A model generated the notes under the pieces. It did no database searches. It was not told the DNA's origin and saw only the letters and a list, made by a program, of their open reading frames with translations. This document shows positions 11,545 to 24,100 of a stretch of DNA of 64,000 nt, one piece after another. Positions within the stretch are counted from its first letter, which is position 1, and each line of letters opens with the position of its first letter. Position numbers and translations under genes: made by a program. Source of the stretch: Biomphalaria glabrata (lineage: Eukaryota > Mollusca > Gastropoda > Planorbidae); the NCBI RefSeq assembly GCF_947242115.1, contig NC_074728.1, forward strand, positions 23,143,542 to 23,207,541, in the 5' to 3' direction.

Positions 11545-11795
11545 TTCTTTGGCCATATTACAAAGTCTTCGGGACTCGCAAAGACCTTCCTTCAGGGAAC
11601 AGTACCAGGAAAAAAGTTGAGGAGGCAGACAGACAAAGCGATGGGAATAAAACATATAAGAATGTACGAGCCTGCCTTTGAATGAGGTTCTATCCAAGGC
11701 GAAAGACACAAGAGAGGAATGGAGAAAGACGGTCGACAATCGTGTGTGGTACCAGAGCTGTCCATCAGAATAGATGGGAAGAGGTGAACGCAAAT
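11545..11795 (+). mobile_element. LINE 3' end fragment (family L-a)
   Basis: Shares the CGGGACTCGCAAAGACCTTC block and GGAGAAAGACGGTCGACAAT with the other family members; frame is broken. Confidence 0.65.
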
Positions 11796-11832
11796 TATTG
11801 TAGCTTATTATAGACTTATCAATCAGGAACTA

Positions 11833-11845
11833 TTTATTCTTTATT
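11833..11845 (-). promoter_or_regulatory. polyadenylation signals of the TSP1-EGF gene
   Basis: Two AATAAA hexamers on the minus strand (11840-11845 and 11833-11838) lie about 95-105 bases after the TGA at 11940-11942. Confidence 0.55.
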
Positions 11846-11939
11846 TGGTTTCAAACATTTCCATGAAAGAAAATAATGGTTTTAACTTAAGTCAGTTTCG
11901 GGCGGGAAATTCCATTCCTTGCATCACAGCAAACGGGCG

Positions 11940-12165
11940 TCAAACGGAAGAGCCGTTCACCTCATCATCCATGTACAGTCGCTCTTCGGAATGGGTGGAG
12001 AGTTTGTCCATGGAGATCATCTGCCGGATCATCTGCCTCGAGCCGGTCCGTAACTGAGTGGACAGCCTCGCCATGAGGCTTTCTTTACTCTCTTTACTGT
12101 CTCTATCATTGTAGACTTTGCTCGCGGTGGCCACGTCTGGTACCTCAACACGTCTGCTCCTCAGC
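11940..12165 (-). CDS. TSP1-EGF gene, exon 7: cytoplasmic tail and stop
   Basis: Acceptor CCCCCCAG opens a 226-bp exon with LRSRRVEVPDV immediately after the helix, then Ser/Lys/Glu-rich sequence and a Met/Arg-rich stretch GSRQMIRQMISMDKL. It ends in RLYMDDEVNGSSV and TGA. GC content and codon use are clearly exon-like compared with the AT-rich surroundings. The tail has one Tyr in an acidic context (LYMDDE), several candidate Ser phosphorylation sites and a C-terminal SSV. It enters in the phase exon 6 requires. Confidence 0.8.
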
Positions 12166-15100
12166 CTGGGGGGGTGGGGGGGGGGGGTGGATGGTGGAAG
12201 GGTTAACAGAGAATGAACAAGTTGATACGAAATAAATCGTTTTAGTGCATCTAAATAATGTACCTGGAACGCATACGGCTAGATGTGTTAGATGCTAGAA
12301 GTTAGATGTGAACCTGGCCTAACTGATGTCTTAGTACAGCGGTTCTCAACCTTTTATGCTCTAACCCCGACCCCTTTTTACAATGCCCCACTTAGCCGCG
12401 ACTTCCCCCCCCCCCCCACATACACACAGCAATAGAAGAATAGACAATAACAATCCATTTTTCAATGGTCTTTGGCGACCCCTGGCAATTCGTCAATCGA
12501 CCCCCAAGGGGGTCGCGAACCACAGGTTGAGAACCCCTGTCTTAGAATGAATCTCTAATACATCTAATGGGTTTGTAAAGGGTCGATCTCTAATTCGAAT
12601 CCTCAGAAAAAAACATTTCCGAAAAAAAGCAATTTTCCCATTTGGTTGAGTGATCTATAGCAACAGCGCATCGCTGCAGTTCACGCGATACTATCAAAAA
12701 CGACTTATTAATTGTTGTTTTAAATTCTGTCCGACTTATATGCATACTAAATAAATTTTTCTCTTTAAAAAAATATTTTTTGTGTAAATGTAGTAGTTAG
12801 TATGACATACCTTACCTAACTTAGCAATACAAATGTAAATATATTTTTTTAAATTTCAAATCTAAAACCGTTTGCATAAATGTGTTCATAATGTGGTAAA
12901 TTACTAAAAGGGCCTCCAGTGTTTGTTACTATTAATAGTGAATAGTTGTAAAAGTGGGGTATTTTTATGAAAAGTCTGATTACATAGATAATTTTAAAAA
13001 AAAAGCCGTTGCATCAGAACTTATATTGATCTAAAATATCATGATGTCCGATTTTCATTTTTTCTTCTAGTTTCTGATATCTAAACGGGACGGACGAACG
13101 GAAGGACAGACGGATGGACGGACAGACAGGCCACTCAAAACTAATAGCGTCGTTTCCCCTTTTTGGGGGGTCGCTAAAAACACACACACACACAAAGCTT
13201 GTACGAGGTGTAATTGTATCAATTAGCTGTGATCAGTCATGTAATTAGATTTGTAATAGATCTTGATCAACAACAATAAAACTGTGCGATTAGAACTATT
13301 TTGACCAATTGTTTTTGTTTGGCGATATTTCATGCTTTTAGCTTTCTTAATACACTATTATCCTGTCACTTGTGAGAACCAGTTGGGAAGAAAAAAAGGA
13401 GGGGGGGGGGGAGAAAAGGATATCTTGATGAAGTTTACTGTAATCACTTTTAGAAGCGTTCATTTTTTTTTTTAAAAAAGGTGGCGATCTCATGCTGACA
13501 TACAAACCTTTATTCTAGTGAGGTGACCATGAAAATAGAAGATCGTAGTGTTATCTATTGTTTAAAACGGCGACCTTTAAGGGGGACTAATTCAGCTTAT
13601 ACCACCTCTTCAGTCAAGTGCAATTTCTTTCCCTTTTTCGAGATGCCAAACAAAATAATTATTTACCAATAATTAGTAGTAATTGGTCATTTAAAAAAAA
13701 ATTGATTCTTATGTTGTCAGGTAAAAGAAATAATTGAACGAAATTTCAGATTTATCCGAGATTGGGTGTCGGAGAAATAAAGTGTACAAAAAATTTTACA
13801 AGACAAACGGACAGACAGACAAACAGACAGACAGGCAAGCAGCCAGAGGACAGAAAGCAGGCAGACAGACAGACAAACAGACAGATAGGCAGGTAGATAG
13901 ACAGACAGACAGGCAGACAGACAAACAGACAGACATACATACAGACAGACAGACAGAGTGAGTTGATATAAGCTTTGTAAGAAGGAAATGAAAATTACCA
14001 CATAATCATGAGAAGCGAAATTGGTATCGTCAGCAGCAGCAGCCACGCTGGAGACGGCAGCATTTTTTCCTCCGCTAAAATTAGTGAACACAGTTAAAAG
14101 AAAAATTTTAAAAAAAAAAACGTACGTAAGGAGAAGAACCGCTAAAACCATGCCATATATCTTAAGACTGGAGGAAAAAGCTCCTTTTTTCTATATAAAA
14201 GCGTTGGACAGATATTACCACAGATAGATTAACTAGTTTGTTAATTTCTTGATTGATTTACGAATAGTCATTGACTTTATGAATAATTATGCTAAATTTT
14301 AACTTGATCCGAGAACGGAAAGTGGGAGAACAAAACGAGTAGAAAACGGGGGTTTTAGGGGAATCATTTTATATATACAGCCACATTTCTAAAAAAAGTA
14401 GAAATTACTCCACTTTTTTTATACAATAAGGAGCTTTTTGAAATGTCTACCGTTTTCACAGGTGGCGTCTTTTTCATTACATTCTGCTACAGGTTCCGAG
14501 GTGGCTAAATGGGGCGCGAAGGAAGCTGGTTTCTATTAGGTGGACGTCTCGGGTAAATATTAAAAAAACACTGGTCAAGATAATACATCAACAACAGAAG
14601 ACAGCGTGGAATATTCTGCGTGTTAACATCTTAACAGAGACAGAGACTCGGACCGATCGTTCGTTGTGTAGTCATGCATTATACAACTTGGTAGTTAATG
14701 AAGACAGCTGATTCTGGCCTTATTGAATTTTTGAAATAATTAGTTTTTTTTTCGATGTATACGTCTTGAAAGTACAGAAATTGAAATCGACATTGGCTGT
14801 AAAAAATACAACAAAAAAAAAAAAAAAAAAGCACAATATAAAAAATGATAAAAATCCTAATAAAAAATGAAAAGCTTATCTAAAGTGGAAGAACTTCGTC
14901 CTTAAGTACTTGACTAATTGAGTATTTTTTTATTAGTTAAGTCCTGTTTGGTTAGGTACATTAAATAATTGTTTAAAGTATCAACTTGATCGAAGATTAC
15001 GTGAGGGAGAAATAGCGCTAAGAATTATTTAAAAAAAGGGGGGGCGGTGGCTGAGTGGTTAAACGCTCGGCTTCCGAACCTGGGGTCCTGGGTTCGAATC

Positions 15101-18100
15101 TCGGTGAGGACTGGGATTTTGAATTTCGGGATTTCTAGGGCACCCCCCCCCCCCTGAGTCCACCCAACTCTTTAGTGGAGATGTTGAGAAAGTAAAGACG
15201 GTTGGTCGTTGTGCAGGCCACATTGTTGGCCCTAGAAACAGATGACCTTAACATCATCTGCCCCATAGATCGCAAGGTCTGAAAAGGGAAACTTTATTTT
15301 TTTTCTTTGAATTATTTAAGGGCACTAAACCCAACCAATATTTAGCTGTATCAGTGAATACTGAAGTATTTGTTTCTCTTGCTGCTATTAAACAAAATAA
15401 TGAATTGCCAGTAATAAATTGGTTACATTTTTTTTTGTTTAAATTGATTCATGTCTTGTTTATGTCAATGAATAATCGTGCAACGTTTCAGCCTGATCCG
15501 TGAATGGGTGTGGGAGAAATAACATGTACACACTTTTTACCAGACAGACAGTGTGAGTTGATTTGTAAAAATAAATTGTTATAAATAATAACAATTGTTA
15601 TAAATAAATGTTACAATACTTACCAATGAAACAAGTACCGTTCACTCTCTCCTGACAATCCTCTCCGTGACATTTGATTTTACATTTACCTTGACAATTT
15701 TTCCCATAATAAAATTTTCTACACTCTAAAAAAGAAAAAAAAAAAAGAACGCATTAACTTTATTAATTATATTTAGACATGGAAAAGCTTACAACAAAAG
15801 GCTTGTTGAAACATCTAGTTGTTGAATATATTGCAAAGTGATACCATGTTGTAAGATATGCTTGTAAGTAAAAGTCGTTTTAAAACGGCAATCAGGTTCT
15901 ATAATTACGATTATCATGGGAAAATTAGAGGGACACAATGTGAATAGAAAATAAAGGATGCATAATAATTATAAGACAATTTTTATTGTAATAATCATAA
16001 CTTATTTTAGAGTTTACCAAATATATAACCTCCTGCAACTAGGTAGATAGGCAATGATACAGGATTGGGGGGGGGGGCGGGGGTGCTTGGAGCATTGTAC
16101 TTTCCTTGTAGAGCACCGTATTCCCTACGAGCAGGCCCAGGCTTCAAATCTGGGTCAAAACTGGGATTTTGAATTTATGACTTTTTCAGAACTCTCCTGA
16201 GTCCACGCAACTCAAATGGGCGCTTATTAGTTGGGGAAAGCAAATGAAGTTGGTCGTTGTGCTGGTCACAAAATACCCAATTAATTGTCGCCCATAGAAA
16301 CAGATGGCCTTTATATCATTTGTCTTATCCATCGCAAGGTCAGAAAAGGGGTAATTGACTTTCTTCTATTAAGACCCTTGTGACCTCACAAAATACCCAA
16401 TTAATTGTCGCCCATAGAAACAGATGGCCTTTATATCATTTGTCTTATCCATCGCAAGGTCAGAAAAGGGGTAATTGACTTTCTTCTATTAAGACCCTTG
16501 TGACCTCACAAAATACCCAATTAATTGTCGCCCATAGAAACAGATGGCCTTTATATCATTTGTCTTATCCATCGCAAGGTCAGAAAAGGGGTAATTGACT
16601 TTCTTCTATTAAGACCCTTGTGACCTAGGCTGCTAAATGGTCAAAAAAAATAATATAAAGCTTGTCTTCGAGTCCGAAGAGTGCGAAGGAGTGCAGTAGG
16701 TCGAGTGATTAATTATTTCCCCCCAGCCTGCGCTCAGTATTTTTTAACTTTTTCCCTCCGAAATTATTTTCCATGATGCGACGGAATTATTCATTTAACT
16801 CATTCGTAGTTCACTTCTGTGTTCTGATTAAGCTTCGACAACATTTTAATCAGAAACTATTTTATTTGGTATAGAGTTAAATGGAAATGCATGCATCTTT
16901 TTATATAACACAAATAAATGTTTATACAATCAGAAAATAATTTAAAAGTGGTCAAATCAACGATGGGATCGTCAATCCGGAGAGAGAGAAAGTTAAATTG
17001 ATGTTTGGCTTGGGCACTCCTTATACTAAATGTCATTCACAGTGGTACGAAGGTGAGAGTTGTCTTTGAACAAAAAATAGTAGTAGTTTTTATTTCAGAG
17101 TTTTCATCTCCTAGACTGGCTGCTGACCAAAACTATAGAGCGCAGTCTGAGACTGGCTGCTGACCAAGGCTATAGAGCCCAGTATGACGATGCTGACCAA
17201 GGCTATAGAGCCCAGTCTGAGACTGGCTGCTGACCAAGGCTATAGAGTCCAGTCTGAGACTGGCTGCTGACCAAGGCTATAGAGTCCAGTCTGAGACTGG
17301 CTGCTGACCAAGGCAATAGAGCCCAGTATGACACTTGATGCTGACCAAGGCTATAGAGCCCAGTCTGAGGCTGACAATTACAAAATTACTTTTATTTTTA
17401 ATTACTTTTATTTTTAAAGATAAAAAAAAATTCAATAGGCATATAAATTCAATATAATTTAAAACAACAACTAAAAAGCAGTTTTTCATATTAACGCGTT
17501 AACTGCAGCACACTGCCGGTACATGGAACATTGAACTAAAGAAAGGGAGAGAATTATTTTTTTATAGATATTTTTTTCTTTTTTTCTTGAGGGTTTGAAT
17601 AAGAGATTGACCCTTTACATAACATTTAGATCAAATAGATAAGCATTATATGTCATAAGTTAGTCTAGGTTAGCATTTAAATTCTCCTTCACTTTCACCC
17701 ATCCTTTGGTAAGCTGGACCGTTAGGGTCAACAAAAGATCTGTTAACCTTCTTTCTCCATTCTTCTCTGTCATTTGTCTTTGATAGAATTTAAAAATGAT
17801 ATTCTTTCTGAAAATATTGAAACCTGCCTTTTTATCTGGCTAGGTGGACCACTTCGGGGGCCAATTTTGAGTTTGTGTTTACACACAAACTGTCTTTGTA
17901 ACCTTGCTTTTTTTTTTCTTTATTGTGGAGACCCCTTTCTTGTACAGTTTCCTGAGCAGAAGCCCTACCAGGACTCCCCTTAACTTGGCACTGAATGTTT
18001 GTAAAATGTTTGACAACATTCGGATGTTTCTTCAGAGATGAAGACAATCTACAGCTAAGACGAACGATAGTCCAGCGTGCATACCGCACGACCAAGCAGC

Positions 18101-21100
18101 TATCCGTTGGTGGCAGTTGTGTTATGGCTCTTCCGCCGTGTCAAATCCAAACCATGAAGTAAAAAGGAGGTAACCTTTACCAACTCAGTAAACACCGGGC
18201 GAAAGGCCGAAACAATCCAATTAGGTAGTCGACACGAGTGTTAACAAAATAAACACTTTTAATACTGAAAAAGTGATCCGTCCAATGTCCTTCGTTATTA
18301 GCCGTCTGTTTCTTCAAAAGACGTGTTGTTTCTAGTGTCCAATAGAGCGTTCTTGTTTTTTTAAAGATCTGTCACGTCACTTGTCGCTAAGTAAAAACTT
18401 TCCGCTTATTCCCGAAACAAATAACTAAATCCTAATCATGTCACAACAGTAGTCACTGACCTTTGGTGCATGACAATCTTGGGAAGCGATAGCCAGGTTT
18501 GCAGATTCTACATTCTCCGGTGTTTTTGTCACAATCAGGGTCACAGTTTATGCAGTTATTGGTACAGTTAGTCCCCCAAGTTAGACGGGGGCAATCTAAA
18601 TGGTAGAGGAAAGGAGGAAAAACAAACGTATAGCCTTAGAGCAGCGGTTCTCAACCTTTTAAGCTCGGCGACCCCTTTTTACAATCCCCCCACTCTGCCG
18701 CGACCCCCCCCCCCAACACAAACACACATACAGAAGAGTAGACAATAACAATCCATAATTTCGATGGTCTTAGGCGACCCCTGGCAAATCCTCAATCGAC
18801 CCCCAAGGGGTTCGCGACCCACAGGTTGAGAACCCCTGCCTTAGAGAAAATGTGTTAGACATTGAAGTATTAACAAGTGTTATAACATCAGTGAAGTCTG
18901 GGATTTTGAGGGTGCCCCTGAGTCCGACCCACTTTAATGGGTACCTGGCTTTAGTTGGGGAGAGTAAAGGTGGTTGGTCGTAGTGCTGGCCACATGACAC
19001 CCTGCTAGTGAACCGTTGGCCAAAGAATCAGATGACCGTGACACCGACTGTCCTGTAGATCACAAGGTATGTGAAACTGGGACTTTACTTACATACCCCC
19101 TTTACAAAAACTCCAGGTTAAGCGAATGTATAAATCGTCTAGACTTTATAATGTTCTAATGGACCTCATTCACCAACCGTAAACAAACAACATTTAGCCA
19201 CGTGGTGCTCTATCTCTTCTATAATAATTTACGATCTCATGTTTAATACATGATGGTTGTCACGTGACAGTTTTTTTTTTCCCATTTCTTTATCAATAAG
19301 ATCACGTGACTAAATGTTGTTTGTTTACGATTGGTGAATGAGGTCCATTATAGGCCTTTAGATTAGACTCAAGGACGTTGCACTAAATTGTCCTTAACAT
19401 TTAGTAATTTAACTCTTTAATGATTGATACCTATATGCCAGAAAGCGTATAGTCCGTTAAAGATACTTCTTTAACATTATCTAGCCAAATTTAAATTTAA
19501 CTTCCTTTTGTAATTACTATGATAAATTAGAAGTCAAAATATTTTTTATTAGTGTGGCCAACAAGCCAATAATTTTTTCCCAACCGTCAAATTTCTAGGA
19601 AAATCCGTAGAGCCGTTTTCGAGATCCGTGTCCAGGTTTTACCGCCCAACCAGGTTCCATGAGGGTACAATTTGTGTAGAGGTATTGTTAAAAAAACAGC
19701 AACTATATTTTCATGTTACAAGTTCTCAAAAGGGACGTCAGCTAATCTGGTCTTGTCTTGGAAAAGTGCTTACCTTTAGGACAGATTACTTTACAGGTGG
19801 CTTGTGAATGTTCTTGATTATGGCCAATGCAGTAGACAATTGCTTCTGTAACATTTGGGTCTGTACAGTTTCTGACAAATTGAGTAAATGTCAAGTCCGG
19901 TAAATCAAAATTATGCAAGATGTAAGATTTTCTAGACATGGGCGGGTAACAAAATTTTAAAATCTTCTTAATCTTCTTAATAGTCCACAAATGCCATGGC
20001 ACATTATTCAAGAAGACAAATACCTATTGTATGACATAGTCAATTTATTATAAGAGGAATATCAATTCAATCACTTACATATATAAAACCACTATTGTGA
20101 CACCCATTGTCGAATCAAGACAAAACCTTACACAATTATTCGATTGAACAGACAAGACATGGAATCCATTGCAAAATAAAAAAATAACCCAATAGTCAAT
20201 CAATTACTTAATCATTTTGTTTGATACCAGCAAGGGGAATTAATCCTGTAGTTACGGTTAATAAAATGTAAGGCTTCGTTCCTTAGATAATTGAACACAA
20301 CATATCTCCCACACCCATTTGTCGGAGTTGTTGTCACTTGAAACGTTATACAATTATTTATTTTACTTCACAAAACGAAACAATTTAAAAAAATGAACCA
20401 ACTAGTCAACTGATTATTGGTAATAAATTATTTTGTTTGATATCGAATAAGGAAAATGTTTTCTATATGTTTACATTCAGTACCCGTAAGTGCGGAGTTC
20501 TTTCCCTTATAGGTTTTTTGTTTTTTTTTAAAGCTCAGAGGTTCTCAAACTGCAATCCGCAGACCCCCAGGTGTCTAAGAAACGACAGTAGGGGGTCTGC
20601 AGAAAGATGAAATTTGCATACAATTAAAATGACAACTTTGCTAAAAATCAGTTTATCCGATCGGATAATTTTAATAATAATAAGCTCTCCCCCTGACTAC
20701 TGTTTAATATTTCTATTTAGTGGCGTAGCATCCATGGCGCGATGGGGTTCAATGAACCCGGCCCCACAACCGTTAGGGGCCCACCGCGCATGGGCCCATG
20801 ACTCTTGACTAGTTGAGAACTTTGGGATGATACCAAAATGAAAAAAAAAAAAGAACTTTTGTCAAATCCGATAAAAAAATAGAATTAAAAAAAAAACTTC
20901 CTCAAAATATCTTGAACTTTGTCACAGAATTTATATGTGCTTAAAAACTAGTGTTTTAAGCTTTAATGTAAGGATTTGCTTTCCATTAGGTTATGTAAAT
21001 TGTAATGATGGCTAACCCTAACCGTGCTGTTTGAGGTGACAATCGTTTCCATGTTGTTCCATTCTTTTTTTTTTCCTTGTCTGCTCATAAACTTATTGGT

Positions 21101-24100
21101 AGTGTTAGGAATGGGGGGGGGGGAAGGGATGGGGAAGAGTTTGGTTAAGAAATAGGAATAGTCCTGATTGTCAATAATTTCGATACAGTTGCAAATTATT
21201 CAATTTTTTCAAAGCTTAATATGGTTATTTTTTGTTTTGTATTTAAAGTATGTAAATTCGATCCTCTATGTTGGTATTTAGGTAAGGTATAACCATAATA
21301 AGACTGATATCTTTTTCAGTCTGAGGTGTTTAGTAAAAGATCCCTAGCACCCCTCGGTGTCAATGTAGAAGATTAGTTGTCCCGGGCATTCATTGGGGGG
21401 AATAATCATCGTTAGACCAGAAATGCCTGTATTCATAACGACGTATATCTAGTCCACCAAATTCCCTATGAGTTAACATATGGAAGCCGGTGCAGTTCTG
21501 CCAAATTTAGTGGAGGCCCACCCGATGGTGATGTGGTGAAACGGTCAGAGTAATAAAGTTCCCCTGGATCTGCCCACAATGGCGTCCAAGTCGTTGTTCG
21601 CTGTGATTAGCCTAGCTTCAAATATACTGTGTCGGACATAAAAACATTAGAACAAGAGGAATTCACGCTGATCTGTCAGCTGGTAAACACACAGGATTGT
21701 GTTTCCCGGAATTTTCCTTCTTGGCTTCCAGGCTTCCATGGAAACTGGTGACGGCTGCCTTCGGAAGAATCCCTGTTTCATCGTTCTGCATGTTAGGACT
21801 TGTGTGATACACGTATTCGTACATGTGTATACAACAGAGAACAATGGCCATGATGTCTACAGCCGGAAACAGGACAACAAAATGAACTATGAACAATTTC
21901 CGGGGAAGCATGGTAGTACTTGTCGTGAGAGTTCATGAAATGTGCTTGCTTTGTTTTTGACAATGTAAAACATTTTAAACCACTGAATAAAAATGTCTGA
22001 CATCCAAGATGGTCAATGTACCGATACATTCAGATTACTCAATTGTTTTGTCATATTTTGTATTTGTCTTATTGGGGGAGGGGCCCACCAATATATTCTT
22101 GAACCCGCCCCACGGATATCCCTCTACGCCACTGTGACTATTACGTACTGGTCTATGACGACCTAAACCATTGATATTAAGACATTCATTCCTTGGATAT
22201 ACTTGATTGGAAGTGGAGCTGCTTTTGTGCGTCAAGTAAGTCAGACTTCAGAACAGATGAATCAACACCAACACAAGAGCAGCATATTGAAATATTAAGA
22301 CATTCCTCCCTGGGATATACTTGATTGGGAGTGGAGCTGTTATGTGCGTCAAGTAAGTCAGACTTCAGAACAGATGAATCAACACAACACAAGAGCAGCA
22401 TATTGACATATTTTAATTTTGAAGAGGAGGAAACAAAACTATGTTCAGACAAGGATAGCACAAAGACTGGATACACAACAGATTACAATTTTATCAGATA
22501 AGATAAGATAATTGCTATTGGTCCAACCAAATTTGAATTCAGTTTGACTACACACTTAGCGTAAACTACTGTTACAATAACATTATAGTAATATAGCTTT
22601 TTTAAAATAGCGCTACTTTTATGCTTATAGCATGCTAAGAGCGCTTTTGGGGGTATCTAGGAGTTGGTTTTCCGTGCTGCCTTCAGGCGCTCAGTAAACA
22701 CAACTCTGCCCGAGTCGGGTGTCGAACCTCGAGCCCCCTTCTAGGTAGCCAAGCCAAGTTCAAGCGCACTTGGCCTCTCGACCACCCTTACCACAGATTC
22801 AATACGAACAACACTCACGCATGAAACGCATACACACTCACATTCAGAGCATTTTATCGCCACACTTTGTTATCAGTGTATATATAACAATGAGATGCCC
22901 CTGTACCTTAGAGAACTGATTACTCCATATGTCCCCCAGAGAGCCCTGCGCTCAATGGACTCAACGCTTTTAGTGGTGCCACGTTTCTCCCTCAAAAGCT
23001 ACGGTCTGCGGGCTTTATCAGTGCACGGACCAAAGGTTTGGAACTCACTCCCGATTGATCTCAGACAGACAACATGCTACACCACTTTTAAGAAGAACAT
23101 TAAGACCTACTTTTTAAAAACTTTTTTAGATTAGTTTTTTATTCCCATTGTCGTGTTTGTGTTTGTAATGTTATTACAGCGCCTTGAGCCTACATTTTGT
23201 TTGTTAACAGCGCTTTATAAATAAAATTATTATTATTATTATTATCATAAATTGTGGGTTATTGTACGAAAATTGTATATTACTTTCCCATCCTCTTATC
23301 CTATAGAACGTGAACTCAGTGCCGTTTTGAACCGACTAAGAGTTGTAGGTCGTGGAATTTGTGGTTGCTACTTACAGACATTGAGCCGATTTTAATTACA
23401 AATCCTATCAACCTAATCCAAGTCAATATTTTTTAATGTATATTTTAAACCAACGTTACAATTTCGGTATGTACAATGCGAACAAATTTGTGGATTTATA
23501 TACTACGCATCTTTATAGTTCCCTCACTTTGGGATCTGTGGGTAAGTCTTGACTATATAAATGGGTCCCCAAATCAAAAAGGGCTTGAGAACCACTGTGC
23601 CAGAGTGTAGCACTGTGTGCTAAACTGCAAATAAATATGCTTTGTCGCAGGATCTGCCAGAAAGGACACCAATCTCATCGGCTCCAATTTTTTTTTTCAG
23701 GATTGACACCCTAATTCCTTGTTCATGTTTGCATTTATCCTCAAGACGACGGGGGTTCGGCATAAAGATCCCGAAAGTAAAATCCCAATCTTCACCAGGA
23801 TTCGAACCAAGCGCCTTACCGCTCGGCCACCGCGCCTCCCCTGGTCTGCATAAAAGGTAGAAAAATAACTTCAGTTGAACGAACGTTTAACTTTTGTATC
23901 TAGTCGTTTTAATGGCTGGTCTTCGTTACTTTTGTCTATAGAGTTAAACTCAATACTGTTCATTACTCTCTTCCCATTAAAGCCAAGTTTTATTATTTAT
24001 TATTATTATTATGTATTTTTATATTTCTGTCTGGTTCTTATTTTGAAAACGTTATTTCTCCCACTTCCCATTCTCGGGATCAAGTTGAAATTTTCAATAA

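Noticed and set aside
13717-14151. 144-codon minus frame spanning the transmembrane exon
   Set aside because: The frame is shifted relative to the exon that matches the plus-gene paralog, and its second half is the GACA microsatellite.
19742-20011. 89-codon minus frame starting at 20011
   Set aside because: Only 19871-19774 matches the TSP1 paralogs and has splice borders; the N-terminal part is intron.
20533-23597. possible 3-kb hAT bounded by GAGGTTCTCAAACTGC and TTGAGAACCACTG
   Set aside because: The two ends look hAT-like but the flanking 8-mers do not match, so they may belong to different elements.
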